A DNA stretch of 64,000 nucleotides, taken from positions 1 to 64,000 of the forward strand of contig NZ_LZTB01000009.1 in assembly GCF_001665685.1 (NCBI RefSeq), written 5' to 3'. Below the pieces are notes generated by a model, which worked only from the letters and a program-made list of their open reading frames with translations, had not been told where the DNA came from and did not search any database. Source of the stretch: Mycobacterium sp. 852013-50091_SCH5140682. GTDB lineage: Bacteria; Actinomycetota; Actinomycetes; Mycobacteriales; Mycobacteriaceae. This document shows, piece by piece, positions 1-8,194 of this stretch (its first letter is position 1; the number at the start of each line of letters is the position of its first letter). Made by a program: the position numbers and the translations under genes.

Positions 1-73
1 TCATCGGAACCTGGCTGCGCTCAGCCTGAGCCAAGTCTGCCGCCAGCTGATCACGAACCTCGACGCTAAGCAT
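1..73 (-). CDS. hsaE: 2-hydroxypenta-2,4-dienoate hydratase HsaE, N-terminal fragment
   Basis: The complement of the first 73 bases opens with ATG at 73 and reads MLSVEVRDQLAADLAQAERS, which resembles the start of mycobacterial HsaE, the hydratase that handles the dienoate released from sterol rings A/B. Only about 24 codons are inside the window; the rest lies to the left. It is divergent from kstD, the same arrangement as Rv3536c/Rv3537 in M. tuberculosis. The assignment rests on this short N-terminus plus gene order. Confidence 0.75.
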   Translation of the reverse strand, partial: MLSVEVRDQLAADLAQAERSQVPM

Positions 74-131
74 TGTGATGAAGTCCCCTCACTTGTTTGA
101 CCGGGACAGTTGTTGGATTGCCGGCCAATTC

Positions 132-145
132 TATAACGTGTTCTA
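132..145. promoter_or_regulatory. KstR operator in front of kstD
   Basis: The 14 bases TATAACGTGTTCTA fit the published KstR consensus TnnAACnnGTTnnA exactly. KstR is the TetR repressor that releases the cholesterol regulon when a sterol CoA thioester binds. The site lies in the hsaE-kstD divergent gap and ends one base before the preferred kstD start codon, so the repressor would sit on the promoter/start region. No Shine-Dalgarno sequence is visible between the operator and the start. Confidence 0.85.
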
Positions 146-146
146 C

Positions 147-1853
147 ATGACTGGACAGGAGTATGACGTCGTCGTGGTCGGCAGCGGTGCTGCCGGCATG
201 GTCGCCGCCCTCACAGCTGCCCACCAGGGCCTCTCGACAGTACTTGTCGAGAAGGCCCCGCACTATGGAGGTTCCACCGCGCGGTCCGGAGGCGGGGTGT
301 GGATCCCGAACAACGAGATTCTCAAGCGTGACGGGGTCAAAGACACCCGCGATGCCGCCCGCACGTACCTCCACGCGATCGTCGGCGACGTGGTTCCCGC
401 GGAGAAGATCGACACCTATCTGGACCGTGGTCCGGAGATGCTGTCGTTCGTCCTCAAGAACTCGCCACTGAAGCTCTGCTGGGTGCCGGGATACTCCGAC
501 TACTACCCGGAGTCACCGGGCGGCAAGCCCACCGGTCGTTCGGTGGAACCCAAACCGTTCAACGCCAAGAAGCTCGGCCCCGATCTGGATGGCCTGGAAC
601 CGCCATACGGCAAGGTGCCGATGAACATGGTCGTGATGCAGCAGGACTATGTGCGGCTCAACCAGCTCAAGCGTCATCCGCGCGGCGTGCTGCGCAGCCT
701 CAAGGTGGGCGTTCGGTCCATGTGGGCCAACGCCACCGGCAAGAATCTGGTCGGGATGGGTCGTGCCCTGATCGCGCCGCTGCGCATCGGCCTGCGCGAT
801 GCCGGCGTGCCGGTTCTGCTCAACACCGCACTGACCGACCTGTACGTCGAGGACGGCGCGGTCCGCGGGATCTATGTGCGCACGGCAGGGTCACCGGAAT
901 CGGCTGAGCCGGAACTGATCCGGGCCCGTCGCGGCGTCATTCTCGGTAGCGGCGGGTTCGAGCACAACGAGCAGATGCGGGTGAAGTACCAGCGCGCCCC
1001 GATCACCACCGACTGGACCGTCGGTGCCGCGGCGAACACCGGCGACGGCATCATTGCCGCCGAAAAGCTCGGTGCGGCATTGGAACTCATGGAGGACGCG
1101 TGGTGGGGGCCGACGGTCCCGCTCGTCGACGCCCCGTGGTTCGCGCTCTCGGAGCGCAACTCCCCCGGCTCGATCATCGTCAACATGGCGGGCAAGCGGT
1201 TCATGAACGAGTCCATGCCCTACGTCGAAGCCTGCCACCATATGTACGGCGGGCAGTACGGGCAGGGACCGGGTCCCGGCGAGAACGTCCCCGCCTGGCT
1301 GGTCTTCGACCAGCAGTACCGCAACCGCTACATCTTCGCGGGACTTCAGCCCGGACAACGCATTCCGAAGCGATGGCTGGAATCCGGCGTGGTGGTGACC
1401 GCGCCGACGCTGGCCGAGCTCGCCGGGAAGATGGGCCTGCCTGCCGACGCGTTCGCCGAGACCGTCGAGCGGTTCAACGGCTTCGCCCGTACCGGCGTGG
1501 ACGCGGACTTCAAGCGTGGTGACAGCGCCTACGACCGTTACTACGGCGATCCCACCAACAAGCCGAACCCGAACCTCGGCGAGATCAAACACGGCCCGTT
1601 CTACGCGGCCAAGATGGTGCCCGGCGACCTCGGCACCAAGGGCGGCGTGCGCACCGATGTTCACGGCCGGGCGCTGCGCGACGACAATTCCGTCATCGAG
1701 GGCCTCTACGCCGCGGGTAACGTCAGCTCACCGGTGATGGGACACACCTATCCCGGCCCCGGCGGGACCATCGGCCCTGCCATGACCTTCGGATACCTGG
1801 CGGCCCTCCACATCGCCGCGACGGTTCCGGCGACATCGAACGCAGGGAGCTGA
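147..1853 (+). CDS. kstD: 3-ketosteroid delta-1-dehydrogenase
   Basis: This FAD enzyme introduces the C1-C2 double bond into 3-ketosteroids during cholesterol ring degradation. The 568-residue product begins MTGQEYDVVVVGSGAAG, with the dinucleotide-binding GSGAAG at residues 12-17. The C-terminal flavin segment GHTYPGPGGTIG carries the conserved active-site Tyr and Gly of the family. An upstream in-frame ATG at 75 would add 24 residues, but they lie across the KstR operator, so ATG 147 is preferred; translation may be leaderless. hsd4B follows after one base, implying co-transcription. Confidence 0.95.
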   Translation: MTGQEYDVVVVGSGAAGMVAALTAAHQGLSTVLVEKAPHYGGSTARSGGGVWIPNNEILKRDGVKDTRDAARTYLHAIVGDVVPAEKIDTYLDRGPEMLSFVLKNSPLKLCWVPGYSDYYPESPGGKPTGRSVEPKPFNAKKLGPDLDGLEPPYGKVPMNMVVMQQDYVRLNQLKRHPRGVLRSLKVGVRSMWANATGKNLVGMGRALIAPLRIGLRDAGVPVLLNTALTDLYVEDGAVRGIYVRTAGSPESAEPELIRARRGVILGSGGFEHNEQMRVKYQRAPITTDWTVGAAANTGDGIIAAEKLGAALELMEDAWWGPTVPLVDAPWFALSERNSPGSIIVNMAGKRFMNESMPYVEACHHMYGGQYGQGPGPGENVPAWLVFDQQYRNRYIFAGLQPGQRIPKRWLESGVVVTAPTLAELAGKMGLPADAFAETVERFNGFARTGVDADFKRGDSAYDRYYGDPTNKPNPNLGEIKHGPFYAAKMVPGDLGTKGGVRTDVHGRALRDDNSVIEGLYAAGNVSSPVMGHTYPGPGGTIGPAMTFGYLAALHIAATVPATSNAGS

Positions 1854-1854
1854 C

Positions 1855-2715
1855 ATGCCGATCGACGCCGCTGTAGCGCTTGCTGCAGAGCTTGATCCCA
1901 TCGAATTCTCGTGGACCAGCAGCGATATCCAGCTGTACCACCTCGGCCTCGGTGCCGGTGCCGACCCGATGGCCCAGCGCGAGCTGCGCTACCTCATCGA
2001 CGAGACGCCCCAGGTGCTGCCGACCTTCGGCAACGTCGCGGCCAGCTTCCATATGACCGCTCCGCCGACGGTGCAGTTCCCGGGCATCGACATCGAGCTG
2101 TCCAAGGTGCTGCACGCCAGCGAGGCGGTCAGCGTTCCGGGCCCGATCCCGCCCAGTGGGACCGCGAAGTCGGTGCAGCGGTTCACCGAGATCTGGGACA
2201 AGGGCAAGGCCGCGGTCATCGTCAGTGAGACCACGGTGACCGATCCGGCAGGCACCGTCCTGTGGACCACCAAGCGGTCGATCTTCGCCCGCGGTGAAGG
2301 TGGCTTCGGCGGCGAGCGCGGGCCGTCGACATCAGTCGAAATCCCCGACCGCGCACCGGATCTCGAAATACCGCTGCCCACGCTGCCGCAACAGGCCCTG
2401 CTGTACCGGCTGTGCGGGGACCGCAACCCGTTGCACTCGGACCCCGCGTTCGCCGCGGCCGCCGGGTTCGACCGGCCGATTCTGCACGGCCTGTGCACCT
2501 ATGGCATCGGCTGCAAGGCCATCGTGGACAACCTGCTCGACGGCGACGTGACGCAGGTGGCCAGCTATGGCGCCCGGTTCGCCGGCGTGGTGTTCCCCGG
2601 AGAAACGCTGCAGGCCAACATCTGGAAGGACGACGGCAGGTTCGTCGGCGTGCTGACCGCACCGAGCCGTGACAACACCGTCGTGCTCTCCGGCGTGGAG
2701 CTTGTTCCCGCATAG
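1855..2715 (+). CDS. hsd4B: 2-enoyl-CoA hydratase of sterol side-chain/ring degradation (MaoC type)
   Basis: This 286-residue double-hotdog hydratase corresponds by sequence style and gene order to Rv3538 beside kstD. The C-terminal hotdog carries the hydratase-2 signature around residues 184-205: YRLCGDRNPLHSDP, with catalytic Asp189 and His194. The N-terminal hotdog lacks that motif, as is usual for these fused proteins. It starts one base after the kstD stop. The name hsd4B is historical; family knowledge points to enoyl-CoA hydration rather than a dehydrogenase step. Confidence 0.88.
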   Translation: MPIDAAVALAAELDPIEFSWTSSDIQLYHLGLGAGADPMAQRELRYLIDETPQVLPTFGNVAASFHMTAPPTVQFPGIDIELSKVLHASEAVSVPGPIPPSGTAKSVQRFTEIWDKGKAAVIVSETTVTDPAGTVLWTTKRSIFARGEGGFGGERGPSTSVEIPDRAPDLEIPLPTLPQQALLYRLCGDRNPLHSDPAFAAAAGFDRPILHGLCTYGIGCKAIVDNLLDGDVTQVASYGARFAGVVFPGETLQANIWKDDGRFVGVLTAPSRDNTVVLSGVELVPA

Positions 2716-3103
2716 CTGGGCGCGCGCCGCCGCCCCGCTGAATGTGCTTTGTTTTCACGCCTTTCCGGACCCCGCCCGTGCATGCGGCAACGGTCTCCCG
2801 CTATCCCTGCGATCCGGCCCCTCGCGGGCCGGTGGTCGACCCGCCCGATGTCACGACACCTCGGTCCGAAATTCGCTATCGTTGACGGATGCGTCACAGC
2901 GATTGCCAATGTGGTCATCAGCATTCGGCGCATCAGCACTATCGGCGCGGCACTGATTGCGCGTTGTGTGCATGCCGCCGTTATCGGCCCAACACCTTCC
3001 GCGGCAGGCTGGGCGAGCTGGCATCACGCCTGGTACGCGGCGGTCGCGCGCCCCGAATTCCTTGAATGGGCAATGATTTCCAGGTGTTCGACGCACCTCA
3101 GGA
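2716..3103. other. Intergenic gap at the left edge of the island
   Basis: These 388 bases separate the convergent ends of hsd4B and the zinc-ribbon gene. The open frames that cross it on either strand show no recognisable domain, signal peptide or good ribosome site. No transposase remnant, tRNA or direct-repeat attachment site was recognised. It marks the transition from the conserved cholesterol genes to the accessory polysaccharide locus. Confidence 0.6.
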
Positions 3104-3895
3104 TCAGCCCTGCGGACCGCCGGCTCGTTTCAGGTAGTCAACGCAATCCGGCATGTCCCGCTCCGTTTGGACCATGCAGACGCCGACCGAAGGGTCGTCC
3201 CCGTCATTGACATCGGGGAACGGGATATCTCCTTGGTAGAGGGACCACAGATACTTGTCGGTGGTTGCCAGAAGTTCGCAGTAGGCGACCGAACCGTCGG
3301 CAGTCGTCCCATTAGCGCCGCCTGGCCGGCACGGTGAAGCGATCACCACCGGACGGTCCGAGGCTTCCGGCATGGGCAGAGCACCAGGAGCGGACGGAGT
3401 TGACGTTTCAGCAGCGGCCGAGGTCGTCGTCGCCGCCTCCGAAGCGCTTTCACCACCGGAACCCGCGCGTGACAACTGCACCCATACGTCGACAGCAGCC
3501 CCCAGAAGCAGACAGACGGTGGCGAGCGCAACCGCAACGGCGATCCAGGAATCCGGCCGCCCGATGGCGCCGGAATAGCGATCGAAGCCGAACTTGCCGT
3601 TGTCGGACACATGCGCAGTCCATGTGTGACCGTCCCAGAACCGATATTGATGGCGGCCGGTCAGGTCGGTGGCCCATCGTGCCTTGGCGCGAGTGTTCGG
3701 GGCTCCGGCGGGTGGCGCGACGGGCGCCCCGCAATCCCCGCAGAATCGCTGGCATTCTGAATTCACGTGCCCGAAAGGGCAGGTCACAATCTCAGGCATC
3801 AGCGCGAGGCCGCATTCCCCGCAGAACAGCCGCTCTGTCGGATTTTCATGACCGGAGTCGCAAATCGCCGTCAGGGTTCCCCGGCGGTCACTCAC
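3104..3895 (-). CDS. Zinc-ribbon/DUF2510 single-pass membrane protein
   Basis: The 263-residue product has two zinc-ribbon-like knuckles near its N-terminus (CDSGHENP...CGECG and CPFGHVNS...CGDCG). A DUF2510-like stretch follows (YRFWDGHTWT), then one membrane helix (SWIAVAVALATVCLL...), a Ser/Thr/Ala-rich linker and a C-terminal extracytoplasmic part with several Cys. The frame stays open far upstream, but that part has no family features and overlaps the small membrane gene. GTG at 3895, or the GTG two codons earlier, is preferred because an AGGTG-like site precedes it. Function is unknown; such proteins are common mycobacterial envelope proteins. Confidence 0.7.
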   Translation of the reverse strand: MSDRRGTLTAICDSGHENPTERLFCGECGLALMPEIVTCPFGHVNSECQRFCGDCGAPVAPPAGAPNTRAKARWATDLTGRHQYRFWDGHTWTAHVSDNGKFGFDRYSGAIGRPDSWIAVAVALATVCLLLGAAVDVWVQLSRAGSGGESASEAATTTSAAAETSTPSAPGALPMPEASDRPVVIASPCRPGGANGTTADGSVAYCELLATTDKYLWSLYQGDIPFPDVNDGDDPSVGVCMVQTERDMPDCVDYLKRAGGPQG

Positions 3896-3987
3896 AGTCA
3901 CCTCGACGCCTCTCGATAACGCCCGAATCCAGCGATGCGGCCGGTCGACCGCTGCACGAGGCCTGACCGAATCGGGGTCGTGACAGC

Positions 3988-4004
3988 TTTGCCAAATCTG
4001 CACC
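3988..4004. promoter_or_regulatory. TTTGCC-type motif upstream of the zinc-ribbon gene
   Basis: TTTGCCAAATCTGCACC occurs here, about 95 bases upstream of the GTG at 3895. Its reverse complement, GGTGCAGATTTGGCAAA, is found exactly at 27513-27529. It belongs to the family of TTTGCC-containing sites seen in other intergenic gaps of the island. The protein that binds it is unknown. Confidence 0.4.
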
Positions 4005-4089
4005 GCCCGGGGAAAAAGTACCTGACCCAGGCAATACTGGCTAATCCGCTGCGAGTTCCAGCGGCCGGCAAGGCGGTGGCCGAAGCACG

Positions 4090-4293
4090 TCAGGAGACGA
4101 AGGTCATCATGTGGACGACCGCGACCGCGACCGCACCCAGCGCGCAGCACACCGTCTCGAACATCAGCAGCGACGTTCCGCGATCCGGCCGCGACGCCCC
4201 GTTGTCCGGCACCGTTCGCTCGCGTCGATAGTTCGTGTACACGTAGAGAACGCCTGCGAGGACGAACAGGGCGGCCCCGATCATGACGGCCAC
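4090..4293 (-). CDS. Small two-helix membrane protein
   Basis: A 67-residue protein with two hydrophobic segments (MIGAALFVLAGVLYVY near the start and a second at the C-terminus) separated by a short basic loop containing YRRER. Its ATG lies 13 bases inside the end of the 772-residue membrane protein gene, which suggests translational coupling. No family was recognised. Position implies a role with the large membrane protein upstream. Confidence 0.6.
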   Translation of the reverse strand: MAVMIGAALFVLAGVLYVYTNYRRERTVPDNGASRPDRGTSLLMFETVCCALGAVAVAVVHMMTFVS

Positions 4294-6599
4294 CTGAGCG
4301 TGACCGCGGGTGCATCCCGTTTCTTCAGAACCATCATCTGCCCTGAGTGATACACCACCTCGAACCCCTTCTCTGACGTCAAGATGTCGATGGCGCTGGC
4401 GAATTCATCGGGCCGGACACCCGACCGGTACTGCAGGTAGTTCTTGTCCTGATCCGAGATGATCGCGTACCGAACCGCGGGGGACGCCGTGCAATTCGCG
4501 AGCGCTCGAGCAGAGACGACGCAGTCGTCGGACAGGTCGAATCCCTTGGGTATCCCGTACGCCGCGCCCTGGCCCCAATAGGCCAGCTGATCAGGATCGA
4601 CCTGCCGGACGACTTGGCTGGATATCGCGAGTTCCTCACGAGTCGTGTGCTCAAACGAGACATTCAGACCGCGGTTGGTGGTCACGAGAATCGCCAGGAA
4701 GAACACTATGACGGTTCCGGCGACACCTGACAGCAAGCGGACCCGCTCGGGCAGTCGCAGTTGGATCATCGGGAGCAGCGCCATCGCCATGAGCGCGGCC
4801 AACATGGGTGAGGCGTAGAGGAAGCATCGAATCGCCACCTCGCCGCCGTAGCTTTGCACCACAACGATGCCGAACGGACTCAGGGCCAGTAGCATCGCCA
4901 GGACTCGATGCCCGCCGGCGCGAGGGAGCCTGAGCCACCCCAAGGCGGCGAAGCCGAGCAAGAGCAGGGACGCGCCGATCCTCAGGTACTGCATGCGGCT
5001 GTAGCCGGGATCGCCAGAAATCTTGGGCGCAACACTCGAATTCAGGTTCTGGTCGACGCCGCCCATGTCGGCCAGAAGGCCACCGAGATGTCCTTCCCAG
5101 AATGCGTAGGCCCCGTAGAGGAACCAGGCGACGAAAACAAGACCCGCGGCTACCCAGAGCAACTTGTGACGGGTCAAGCCCAGGAACGAGAAGATGATCA
5201 GACTCTCGATGGTCACCAGTGGCGTGAGCTGGTGCGCGACGACCAGTGCGGCGATGATCAGCAGGAGAAGCAATTCCATGCACTGCGTCCAGCGGGGGCC
5301 TCTGCCCGCGACCCTGCCGGGTACTCGCATCCAGGCGGTCAGGCAGCGATGTACCCGTCCCCCGTGAAGCGCGGGAATCGTGGAAGTGCGCAGTTGCCAG
5401 AGCAGAACAGCCAGGATGGTCGCATAGAACTGCATGCCCACGGCCTGCGGCGCGAAGTAGTCCTGCTGATACCAGTTGAAGAGGGTCAGCGACGTCACGG
5501 CCAGCCAGGCCAGCTTTTCCGTACGGCCGACCGCCAGACCGATCGCGTACACGGGGAACATCAAGAGGACCCCGAATACCAGTGACGCGCTGACCAGGAA
5601 GACCCCGCTGGTTCCGAGTCCGCCGATGGTCGTCAACCGGGCTGCCGCCGAGAAGAACCCCGCCCAGCTGATGCGCGCGTCGAGCGGCGGCGGAAGCGCG
5701 TCGAGCCGCAGGACCCAGTCGCTGATGAACTGGTGCACGTATGCGGTCACGAACGGAGCCGTGCGGTCAGCCCAACCCACGGGCATCGTGATGTACGCGA
5801 TCAGAACGACATTCGACACCGCCAGCAGGACCCGGTCGGTTCCCGCCCGTCGGTACTCGATCACGAGAACAACAGCCAGCAACGCGAGACCGATGAAATA
5901 GTCCACGCCAAGTGCGGCGATCACGCCCAGGTTGCCGACCGCCAGGGTGTCCAACCGGAGCACCGCCGAGACGAAGCACCCGATCGCCGCGGCGAGCAGA
6001 ACGATGCTGGGGACTCGATTGCCCGCGGGCGCCAAGCGCTCCCGCACAGCCGCCACGGCAGTGGCGATACTGACCGACTCTCGGCTCAACCGCCATTGCC
6101 GGGCCAGAAAATACGTCGCCACGGCCGAGGCGATCAACAGGACGAATTGGATCCCATACGGCTGATGCCAGTTGCCGATGATGTTGGCTTGCGAAAGGAG
6201 TATGTTGCACGCGATCGACGTGCTGACCGCAACGCTGCCGAACACACCGTTCGTGGGCAGTTTCAGCAGCGCCGCCGCCGGAATTCCCGGCAGGGTGATC
6301 GCGACGAGGGACACGATCGCAGTCCGGATCCCTGCCGGCAGGACGTCTGCGGCACCGCCCATCGTCAGCAACGTCAAGGCCAGCGACAGCGCGATCAGGA
6401 CCGAGGACGCGAGGACGACCAGCGGGGTGCCGACAGGCGGTCCGTTCGACACATCCTGGTCGAGTTCAACCGACTGGGACTCTCCCTGCCCGGCCTCGGA
6501 AGACGTCGGCGCGGTCGGCCACACCCGTCTCGCGAGTTGGTCGATGCCGAGCGCCACCGAAACAGGGTACCTGTTAGCTGACGCGGTCCGAAAAATCAC
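4281..6599 (-). CDS. Large polytopic membrane protein, probably polysaccharide-related
   Basis: The 772-residue product has a cytoplasmic N-terminus of about 55 residues, then roughly 14-16 hydrophobic helices, and ends in a soluble domain of about 130 residues. The overall plan resembles actinobacterial membrane glycosyltransferase or polymerase-like proteins, but no diagnostic motif was identified. The start is GTG 6599, preceded by GGAGAG at suitable spacing; the GTG near residue 16 is an alternative. It lies 48 bases downstream of the GH16-CBM gene on the same strand, so the two are probably co-transcribed. Function is not assigned. Confidence 0.7.
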   Translation of the reverse strand: MIFRTASANRYPVSVALGIDQLARRVWPTAPTSSEAGQGESQSVELDQDVSNGPPVGTPLVVLASSVLIALSLALTLLTMGGAADVLPAGIRTAIVSLVAITLPGIPAAALLKLPTNGVFGSVAVSTSIACNILLSQANIIGNWHQPYGIQFVLLIASAVATYFLARQWRLSRESVSIATAVAAVRERLAPAGNRVPSIVLLAAAIGCFVSAVLRLDTLAVGNLGVIAALGVDYFIGLALLAVVLVIEYRRAGTDRVLLAVSNVVLIAYITMPVGWADRTAPFVTAYVHQFISDWVLRLDALPPPLDARISWAGFFSAAARLTTIGGLGTSGVFLVSASLVFGVLLMFPVYAIGLAVGRTEKLAWLAVTSLTLFNWYQQDYFAPQAVGMQFYATILAVLLWQLRTSTIPALHGGRVHRCLTAWMRVPGRVAGRGPRWTQCMELLLLLIIAALVVAHQLTPLVTIESLIIFSFLGLTRHKLLWVAAGLVFVAWFLYGAYAFWEGHLGGLLADMGGVDQNLNSSVAPKISGDPGYSRMQYLRIGASLLLLGFAALGWLRLPRAGGHRVLAMLLALSPFGIVVVQSYGGEVAIRCFLYASPMLAALMAMALLPMIQLRLPERVRLLSGVAGTVIVFFLAILVTTNRGLNVSFEHTTREELAISSQVVRQVDPDQLAYWGQGAAYGIPKGFDLSDDCVVSARALANCTASPAVRYAIISDQDKNYLQYRSGVRPDEFASAIDILTSEKGFEVVYHSGQMMVLKKRDAPAVTLRWPS

Positions 6600-6611
6600 A
6601 CTGCCGACTCT

Positions 6612-6621
6612 CCGGCAAACT
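6612..6621. promoter_or_regulatory. AGTTTGCCGG motif before the large membrane protein
   Basis: CCGGCAAACT (AGTTTGCCGG on the minus strand) lies 12 bases upstream of the GTG at 6599. The same ten bases recur at 10962-10971, just upstream of another minus-strand gene. Part of the putative ribosome site GGAGAG directly follows the motif, so it could act on translation or transcription. Confidence 0.35.
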
Positions 6622-6647
6622 CACTGCGGCATGCGGTACGGGCCGAA

Positions 6648-7889
6648 TCACGTCCCGGTGTAGGACCAGATGGACACCCAGTCAACCAACAAGCGGCCCC
6701 GGTGCGTTCCGTTGCCCTGGGTTTCGGTTTGCAGCTGCCAGCGCATCGGCTTGTTCGCGACATACCTGGTGCTCTCGAGGACCAGCGTGTCATCGAGGAG
6801 GAACCTGACGCGACTGGGCGACCATTCGATCGTGTACACGTGCCACCCGGTGAACGGCACCCCCGCGTCAGCCGTCTCCTGGCCGCCGGTCGACAACGCG
6901 TAATGATGGAACGCGCTCGGGGTTCCCGCCAGCGAACCCTCTGGGAAGTCTTCTTCGCCGTCGGTGGGCCACTTCTCTGATTGCGGCCACAGCAGCCAGG
7001 CGATGTGGTACTCGCTGAGATCCGGGGTGTCGACACGCAAACGCGCCGAGTACCGACCATAGGTCTGATAGAGGCTGCCGTTGGGCAATAGCGGTGCGGG
7101 ATTGGCCCCCGCCGGCTGACCGTCGACGTTGTGCAGATCGAAGATGAGCATCCCGTTCGCGACACTGAGCACCTGGTCCGCCCGATACGGCCGGTGCTGA
7201 TAGGTGTCGGTGTAGGTCTGCGGGTAGGTCAACCACTGCTGTCCCTGGGCACCCACGTAGACGATCTTGCTCGGGTCGGATGGGTTGGCCCAGCTGCCGA
7301 CCGGTGCATCGCGCGTGAAGTCGTCGGCGAAAATATGCTTCCACCCGGGAAGATCTGCGACGGGTGCCGGCGTGACGTCACCCGAACCGGGTGGGGTCGT
7401 CGGCGGTGCGGCGTCGGGCACAACGGTCACCGTATCGATCAGGAGCAACCGGGTGCAGTTGCCTCTGCTGTACGGATTCGTGAAAGACACCCCGATGGAG
7501 TGCGAACCGGCAGGGATCGTCGCCGACGCCGAGTAATCCGTCCAGGACGTCGCGCCGACGGTGCCGCTCCCGATGTTGGTTCCGTCGACAGTGACGGTCA
7601 TGACGGGCGCGCCTCGACACTGCTGTCCCTCCGCACGGACCGTGACCTTGACCGACGCCGGCAACGACGCACCCCAGCGCGCGGTAGAGGTTCCTCTCAG
7701 TACCAGCGCGGCGCCCCCAGAAGCAGACCGGTCGCGTACGACCCAACCGGCTGTCGGCGGCGCGACAGTCATCGTCTCGGCTTCGACGCCCGCGGTGGCC
7801 GCCGCCATTGCGACCGGTGCCCGCAACGCACCGACACCGAATGACACCAAGGCCACGATCGAGACGAGAGCACAGCACAACCGGATCAT
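6648..7889 (-). CDS. Secreted GH16 endoglycanase with N-terminal carbohydrate-binding domain
   Basis: The 413-residue protein begins with a Sec signal peptide (about residues 1-30). A beta-rich carbohydrate-binding module of the CBM35/36/60 style follows at about 35-158, then a Pro/Thr linker and a GH16 catalytic domain at about 183-413. The catalytic signature ExDxxE appears as EEDFPE at 312-317, giving a Glu nucleophile and a Glu acid/base. ATG 7889 is chosen over the adjacent GTG because GGAG sits five bases upstream. GH16 enzymes cleave beta-glucans or galactans; in polysaccharide loci they often trim or release the polymer. It is divergent from a second GH16 gene. Confidence 0.88.
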   Translation of the reverse strand: MIRLCCALVSIVALVSFGVGALRAPVAMAAATAGVEAETMTVAPPTAGWVVRDRSASGGAALVLRGTSTARWGASLPASVKVTVRAEGQQCRGAPVMTVTVDGTNIGSGTVGATSWTDYSASATIPAGSHSIGVSFTNPYSRGNCTRLLLIDTVTVVPDAAPPTTPPGSGDVTPAPVADLPGWKHIFADDFTRDAPVGSWANPSDPSKIVYVGAQGQQWLTYPQTYTDTYQHRPYRADQVLSVANGMLIFDLHNVDGQPAGANPAPLLPNGSLYQTYGRYSARLRVDTPDLSEYHIAWLLWPQSEKWPTDGEEDFPEGSLAGTPSAFHHYALSTGGQETADAGVPFTGWHVYTIEWSPSRVRFLLDDTLVLESTRYVANKPMRWQLQTETQGNGTHRGRLLVDWVSIWSYTGT

Positions 7890-8194
7890 CACGACTCCAT
7901 CGGACTTGGCAGCGGACTAACACGGATGCGAGCGGACCAACCGTATTCGTTCTGCTGGCAAGTTCACAGAAATCTCACCTACCACTTTGGCAACAACATG
8001 GGAACAGTGAGGTAAATCCCATATCGACTAGATGACCAGCAACAACCAGCAACATTCGCACTCGTTCGGAATGCCAGCAAGGCAATACCGCGGCCTCGCA
8101 CAGTAGGCTGGTCGCTGCCCAGCAACTCTCCCATGCAATTGCGGTCGGCCCCATCGGTCGCGTCCGGCCCGGATGCCTCCAACCAAGGAGACGG
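7890..8194. other. Divergent promoter region between the two GH16 genes
   Basis: This 305-base gap must carry promoters for both GH16 genes. It contains a 6-bp inverted repeat ATGGGA (7998-8003)/TCCCAT (8017-8022) with a 13-base loop. It also has a perfect tandem 10-mer ACCAGCAACA at 8035-8044 and 8045-8054, and weak relatives of the TTTGCC motif (CTGGCAAG, TTTGGCAA). No reading frame with coding character was found. AAGGAG precedes the ATG at 8195. Confidence 0.5.

Noticed and set aside
2716..3103. Insertion sequence or attachment site at the left island border
   Set aside because: No transposase or integrase fragment, terminal inverted repeats or tRNA could be recognised here or near 56.4 kb.
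2749..3210. Open frame of 153 codons on the plus strand after hsd4B
   Set aside because: Cys/Arg-rich translation without domain motifs, running into the zinc-ribbon gene on the other strand; best explained as chance in G+C-rich DNA.
3896..4315. Upstream extension of the zinc-ribbon gene (about 140 codons)
   Set aside because: It has no homologous features, overlaps the small membrane protein, and a well-placed GTG at 3895 begins the zinc-ribbon domain.
8035..8054. Tandem 10-base repeat as a CRISPR or iteron start
   Set aside because: Only two units, no spacer pattern and no cas or replication genes nearby.
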